Positions 5,833 through 8,420 of a stretch of DNA of 8,420 bases are shown here, piece by piece. How positions within the stretch are numbered: the first letter of the stretch is position 1; each line of letters begins with the position of its first letter. A program made the translations under genes and the position numbers. The stretch is from the NCBI GenBank assembly GCA_900543175.1, contig UQQO01000096.1, positions 1 through 8,420 of the forward strand, in the 5' to 3' direction. The notes beneath the pieces were generated by a model. That model saw only the letters and a program-made list of their open reading frames with translations, was not told the DNA's origin and searched no databases. The stretch comes from an uncultured Fusobacterium sp. GTDB taxonomy: Bacteria > Fusobacteriota > Fusobacteriia > Fusobacteriales > Fusobacteriaceae.

Positions 5833-6547
5833 TTTCTACCTCTCTTAATGCTATTGGCATGATAATACATCTATAAGCATCCATATACTCTTTCATATGT
5901 ATAAAGCAACTGGAATTTCTAAATTCTATTTTTACATTTAAACTCTTAGTACATTTTTTAAGATAATCTAATATAAAATTAGGATTCAAAACAATTTTAA
6001 AAGGTCTTGTTTTCTTTACTCCTTTAATGTAAGTTGTATGTAAAATTTTATCATTATCATTTTTTACAGATATTAATTTTGTTTCAGAATCCATTAAATC
6101 AAAGATACACTCATTTGAATAAACTGCATTTGTTTCTAAAGCTCTTTTAAGATCTTGAACTCCAAACTCCATACAATCAATATAGTCATTTAGTTGTTGT
6201 TCAATTAAATTAAATATTGGAAGTATTATATTAGGTTCATTAAAAGCAATTGTAAATATCTCGCTATCATTTTTATCAATCAACTTTAATTCTATTTTAT
6301 TCTCTTTCAAATCTATATCTACCTTAACAGGATTTACACTTTTAACAACTTTTATAACTTCATATGGAATAGCTATTTTCTTTTCAAAGAAATACCCTTT
6401 GTAGGCTCCCAATCTGTATTCATCTGTAGCTCTAGCAGCAGTAGGATCTAAATAAATATATTGGTACTTTTCATTTTTGCAATTTTTTACTATATCTGAT
6501 GCTAAGGTATATATTTTTTTAAGTTCTATTTTATTTAAAGTTTTCAT
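5825..6547 (-). CDS. Predicted two-domain DnaN-like DNA sliding clamp
   Basis: This 240-aa protein looks like domains II and III of bacterial DNA polymerase III beta without domain I. Residues about 5-115 carry ATDEYRLGA (40-48), matching the clamp signature A-T-D-x-x-R-L-A. They continue with K-I-A-I-P-Y-E-V-I-K-V-V (57-68), V-D-I-D-L-K-E-N-K-I-E (76-86), and a segment ending in a conserved-type proline (110). Residues about 125-235 carry QDLKRALETNAVYSNE (131-146), then FKIVLNPNFILDYLKK (183-198), like the I-A-F-N-x-x-Y-L-L-D-x-L of clamp domain III. The final strand IIMPIALR (228-235) matches the terminal I-M-P-x-R-L of beta. Beta has about 365 residues. Two domains fit T4 gp45 or PCNA, so a trimer would be needed to close a six-domain ring. 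The start overlaps the helicase stop (ATGA), after AAGGGGGT. The family call is an inference from motifs. Confidence 0.65.
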   Translation of the reverse strand: MKTLNKIELKKIYTLASDIVKNCKNEKYQYIYLDPTAARATDEYRLGAYKGYFFEKKIAIPYEVIKVVKSVNPVKVDIDLKENKIELKLIDKNDSEIFTIAFNEPNIILPIFNLIEQQLNDYIDCMEFGVQDLKRALETNAVYSNECIFDLMDSETKLISVKNDNDKILHTTYIKGVKKTRPFKIVLNPNFILDYLKKCTKSLNVKIEFRNSSCFIHMKEYMDAYRCIIMPIALREVEND

Positions 6548-7923
6548 TTTCTTACCCCCTTAACTCTTTCAATTCTTACTTTTAAACTTTCTAATAAAGC
6601 ATCTTGTACATTTCCTTTACTATCTAATGCTCTTCTTACATCTTCATCTCTTGTATCTTGTACTACAAGGTGATGCACAATTACCTTTTCTTTTTGCCCC
6701 TGTCTATGCAATCTTTTATTAGCTTGTTGGTATAGTTCCAAACTCCAATTAAGCCCAAACCAAATAACATGGTTTCCACCTTCTTGAAGATTAAGCCCAT
6801 AAGCTGATGAAGCTGGATGTGTTAAAAGGATATCTATTTTTCCACTATTCCAATCATCTTGATCCTGGACTGTTTTTAAAAGCCTAACTTTTAAATTAGT
6901 TTTCTTTAAGACTTCTTGTAATCTACTCAAATCATGTTGGAAGTTATAAAAAACCAAAGCAGATTTTCCATTAAGTTGTTCTATTAACTCCATAAAAGCT
7001 TCTATTTTACAATTATGAATTTCATGTACTTCTCTTTTTTCGTCATATATAGCTCCATTTGCTAGTTGCATAAGTTTATTAGATAGTGCTGCTGCTGAAG
7101 TTACATCTATTATTTTATCCTCTAACTCCAAGATCATTTCTCTTTCTAATTCATCATATTCCTTCTTAGATTTATTATCTAAGACTATAGGGATATCATT
7201 AAAAGTAACATCTGGAAGCTGTAGATAATCCTCTGCCTTCATACTGATACAAATGTCAGATATTTTTTGTTGAATACTATCTGCTGCCCCCTCTTTTAAT
7301 TCATAATTAAATATAGTATTTCTATCTCTCTGCCCAGGATTAAAATATCTTTCTCTATAATGGCTTATGTACTTTCCTAATCTCTCTCCTTGATCTAGTA
7401 AATATATTTGTGCCCAAAGATCTATTAATCCATTTGGTGTTGGTGTTCCTGTAAGTCCTACTATTCTTTGAATATGTTTTCTTACCCAACTTAAAGCTTT
7501 AAATCTTTTAGCTTGATGTGATTTAAAACTACTAAACTCATCTATTACAACCATATCAAATGGCCAATGATTTCTTGTATATTCTACTAACCAAACTACA
7601 TTCTCTCTATTTATAACATAGATGTCCCCAGGGGTATTTAAAGCTTTTATTCTTTTTTGGCTGCTTCCTAAAACAGGAACTATTCTAAGGAGTTTCAAAT
7701 GATCCCATTTTTCTGCTTCTTTACTCCAAGTAGCTTCAGCAACTTTTTTAGGGGCTATTACTAAAATCTTATTTACTTCAAATCTGTTATATTTTAAATC
7801 TGCTATAGCTGATAAGGTTATAACTGTTTTTCCAAGTCCCATATCTAACATAAGCCCCAATTTATCATCTGATATCATTCTGTTTATACAATATTTTTGA
7901 TATTCATGTGGTATAAATCTCAT
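6544..7923 (-). CDS. SNF2-family (superfamily 2) DNA helicase/translocase of phage type
   Basis: This 459-aa protein is a compact SNF2-like ATPase with a complete motif set. It has the N-terminal HEYQ element, motif I DMGLGKT (27-33), Ia ILVIAPKK (53-60) and II VVIDEFSSFK (125-134). It also has III LTGTPTPN (158-165), IV SALVFYNF (321-328), V HPASSAYGLNLQ (369-380) and VI QQANKRLHRQGQ (399-410). The Walker B box reads DEFS in place of the cellular DEAH, which is common in phage members. Such proteins are usual in Bacillota phage replication modules, but their exact role (remodelling replication or recombination intermediates) is not settled. It follows the VRR-NUC gene by 17 bases, with its own AAGGGAGA site, and overlaps the clamp-like gene by 4 nt (ATGA). 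The three products may act together on DNA. Confidence 0.93.
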   Translation of the reverse strand: MRFIPHEYQKYCINRMISDDKLGLMLDMGLGKTVITLSAIADLKYNRFEVNKILVIAPKKVAEATWSKEAEKWDHLKLLRIVPVLGSSQKRIKALNTPGDIYVINRENVVWLVEYTRNHWPFDMVVIDEFSSFKSHQAKRFKALSWVRKHIQRIVGLTGTPTPNGLIDLWAQIYLLDQGERLGKYISHYRERYFNPGQRDRNTIFNYELKEGAADSIQQKISDICISMKAEDYLQLPDVTFNDIPIVLDNKSKKEYDELEREMILELEDKIIDVTSAAALSNKLMQLANGAIYDEKREVHEIHNCKIEAFMELIEQLNGKSALVFYNFQHDLSRLQEVLKKTNLKVRLLKTVQDQDDWNSGKIDILLTHPASSAYGLNLQEGGNHVIWFGLNWSLELYQQANKRLHRQGQKEKVIVHHLVVQDTRDEDVRRALDSKGNVQDALLESLKVRIERVKGVRK

Positions 7924-7940
7924 CTGTATCTCCCTTCACT

Positions 7941-8234
7941 TTATAATACTGCATCTAGGATTTCTGTTATAAAACTATCTACTTCCCAATAGGAATCTAA
8001 AATATGTACATTAAAATCTAATTTTTTAATTCTTGCTATCTGTCTATCTTGAATAGCTGATGTTTTTCCCCCAGGGGCTTTAAGCTCCACAAATGCCACC
8101 ACACCCCTTGGAAATAAAACAAGTCTATCTGGCACTCCTGCATTACCAGGACTTGTAAATTTATAAGCTATCCCACCATGCTTTTTAACCTGTTTTACTA
8201 AATATTTTTCTATATCTCTTTCTCTCTCTATCAT
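7941..8234 (-). CDS. VRR-NUC domain nuclease
   Basis: This 97-aa single-domain protein has the VRR-NUC (PD-(D/E)XK) pattern: GGIAYKFTSPGNAGVPDRLVL (20-40) with catalytic D36, then VVAFVELKAPGG (45-56) with E50 and K52, then Q62-D-R-Q65. The length is normal for stand-alone phage members. The family includes the nuclease domain of FAN1. Phage members are thought to be structure-specific nucleases acting on branched DNA, and they are nearly always next to an SNF2-type helicase, as here. The ATG at 8234 follows AGGAG with a 6-base gap. It is the first visible gene of the block. Its 5' side is the 186-base dyad-rich region, so this is the likely start of a transcription unit or the first gene after a control region. 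Confidence 0.92.
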   Translation of the reverse strand: MIERERDIEKYLVKQVKKHGGIAYKFTSPGNAGVPDRLVLFPRGVVAFVELKAPGGKTSAIQDRQIARIKKLDFNVHILDSYWEVDSFITEILDAVL

Positions 8235-8290
8235 AATTCTCTCCTAAAATTTAAAGTGTAACATTGTAACAAGTTTTCCTATATATACTA

Positions 8291-8360
8291 TTAAACAGGT
8301 TAATTAGGTACGCATAGGCTACACGTATATACACCTAATCTCTCTAATTTACCTATTTTA
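8291..8360. repeat. Inner imperfect dyad sharing the centre of the outer arms
   Basis: TTAAACAGGTTAATTAG (8291-8307) and CTAATTTACCTATTTTA (8344-8360) are complementary at 14 of 17 positions. The core AGGT[T/A]AATTAG pairs at 10 of 11. The centre is 8325.5, exactly that of the outer 16-bp arms, so the two are parts of one nested structure. A second dyad, ATTAGGT (8303-8309) with ACCTAAT (8333-8339), uses part of the same left arm but has a different centre (8321). The two foldings exclude each other. Confidence 0.7.
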
Positions 8361-8387
8361 TTTATTTATATGTATTTTTTGTTACAA
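8359..8387 (-). promoter_or_regulatory. Candidate leftward promoter for the VRR-NUC operon
   Basis: On the minus strand TTGTAA (8387-8382) and TAAATA (8364-8359) are separated by 17 bases, an acceptable sigma-70-type pair. The -35 lies within the right-hand octamer arm, so a protein bound there would block or help RNA polymerase. The transcript would start near 8352 with a leader of about 120 bases containing the inner hairpins before the VRR-NUC ATG. AT-rich sequence gives many chance matches, so this is tentative. Confidence 0.3.
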
Positions 8388-8407
8388 TGTTACAAATATT
8401 ATATATA
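8379..8407 (+). promoter_or_regulatory. Candidate rightward promoter overlapping the right octamer arm
   Basis: On the plus strand TTGTTA (8379-8384) and TATATA (8402-8407) are 17 bases apart. The -35 hexamer starts the right inverted arm. If real, it would read out of the window to the right, opposite to all genes seen here. That would make sense only if a divergent gene or an antisense/origin transcript lies beyond 8420. The evidence is weak in such AT-rich sequence. Confidence 0.2.
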
Positions 8408-8420
8408 TACTCTTTATATC

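Larger units (their letters stand above)
8257..8394. repeat. Perfect 16-bp inverted repeat, each arm made of two octamers
   Basis: TGTAACATTGTAACAA at 8257-8272 is the exact reverse complement of TTGTTACAATGTTACA at 8379-8394, with 106 bases between the arms. Each arm is itself a tandem pair of the octamer TGTAACA[T/A]. The region therefore has four octamers: two in one orientation on the left and two inverted on the right. The symmetry centre is 8325.5. This looks like paired binding sites for a dimeric or oligomeric DNA-binding protein (repressor or initiator). No matching target duplication flanks it and nothing is coded inside, so a mobile element is unlikely. Confidence 0.85.
8235..8420. 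other. Gene-free, dyad-rich control or origin region
   Basis: I see no convincing gene in these 186 bases. Minus-strand frames entering from the edge all stop by about 8364, so only the tail of an upstream gene could be present. The stretch is very AT-rich apart from a GC-richer patch at 8311-8325. It holds a pair of 16-bp inverted arms, an inner dyad with the same centre, a second offset dyad and candidate promoters on both strands, each listed separately. No Rho-independent terminator is evident. It could be an operator, a replication origin, or an mRNA leader for the VRR-NUC gene. Confidence 0.7.

Noticed and set aside
8276..8300. Leftward promoter using TATATA near 8281-8288
   Set aside because: No acceptable -35 lies 16-18 bases upstream, and such AT-rich hexamers are expected by chance here.
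8257..8394. A miniature inverted-repeat transposable element
   Set aside because: It has 16-bp terminal inverted repeats, but no target-site duplication at the flanks. The arms are tandem octamers and the inner dyad shares their centre, which fits a regulatory structure better.
8235..8420. A tRNA or CRISPR array in the gene-free region
   Set aside because: There is no cloverleaf-like set of arms and no regularly spaced direct repeats. The repeats are inverted and only one pair long.

Overview
The window is a stretch of a tailed double-stranded DNA phage or prophage from an AT-rich host. Every convincing gene lies on the minus strand, so transcription runs from position 8420 towards position 1. 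Low GC, strong Shine-Dalgarno sites of the AAGGAGG type, heavy use of AGA for arginine, an SPP1-type packaging/head block and a DUF1492-type late regulator point to a siphovirus of low-GC Bacillota (Clostridia-like) or Fusobacteriota. I cannot separate these two from this window. No integrase, tRNA, attachment site, CRISPR array or host gene is visible.

Layout in transcription order: (1) 8420-8235 has no convincing gene. It holds a large nested dyad with perfect 16-bp arms 106 bp apart, a candidate operator, origin or leader region. (2) 8234-5407 is a tightly packed replication/regulation block: VRR-NUC nuclease, SNF2-type helicase, a 240-aa protein that I read as a two-domain DnaN-like sliding clamp, and a DUF1492 (sigma region 4-like) late regulator. 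The last three are joined by 4- and 8-nt overlaps. (3) 5406-5313 is a short control region: a tandem 10-bp repeat, an extended -10 promoter, then a Rho-independent terminator placed right before the next ribosome binding site. (4) 5312-285 is the packaging and head operon: small terminase, large terminase, SPP1 gp6-like portal, a gp7/Mu F-like minor head protein fused to an ADP-ribosyltransferase domain, and an unknown 81-aa protein. It ends in a second terminator with a GCGA tetraloop. (5) 233-54 is the start of a DUF6275-like gene, cut off by (6) 53 bases of Illumina Nextera adapter (1-53), which are not biological.

How it may work together: the upstream block would supply DNA replication/repair enzymes and, last, the late regulator. 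The regulator is well placed to act on the control region directly after its own gene and switch on packaging and head genes. Two terminators lie in the late unit with no room for a promoter between each and the next gene, which suggests antitermination or deliberate attenuation. The most interesting leads are the two-domain clamp next to a sigma-like regulator (reminiscent of T4 clamp-dependent late transcription), the repeat-promoter-terminator leader, the nested dyad at the right end, and the intact R-STS-ExE ADP-ribosyltransferase on a virion protein.
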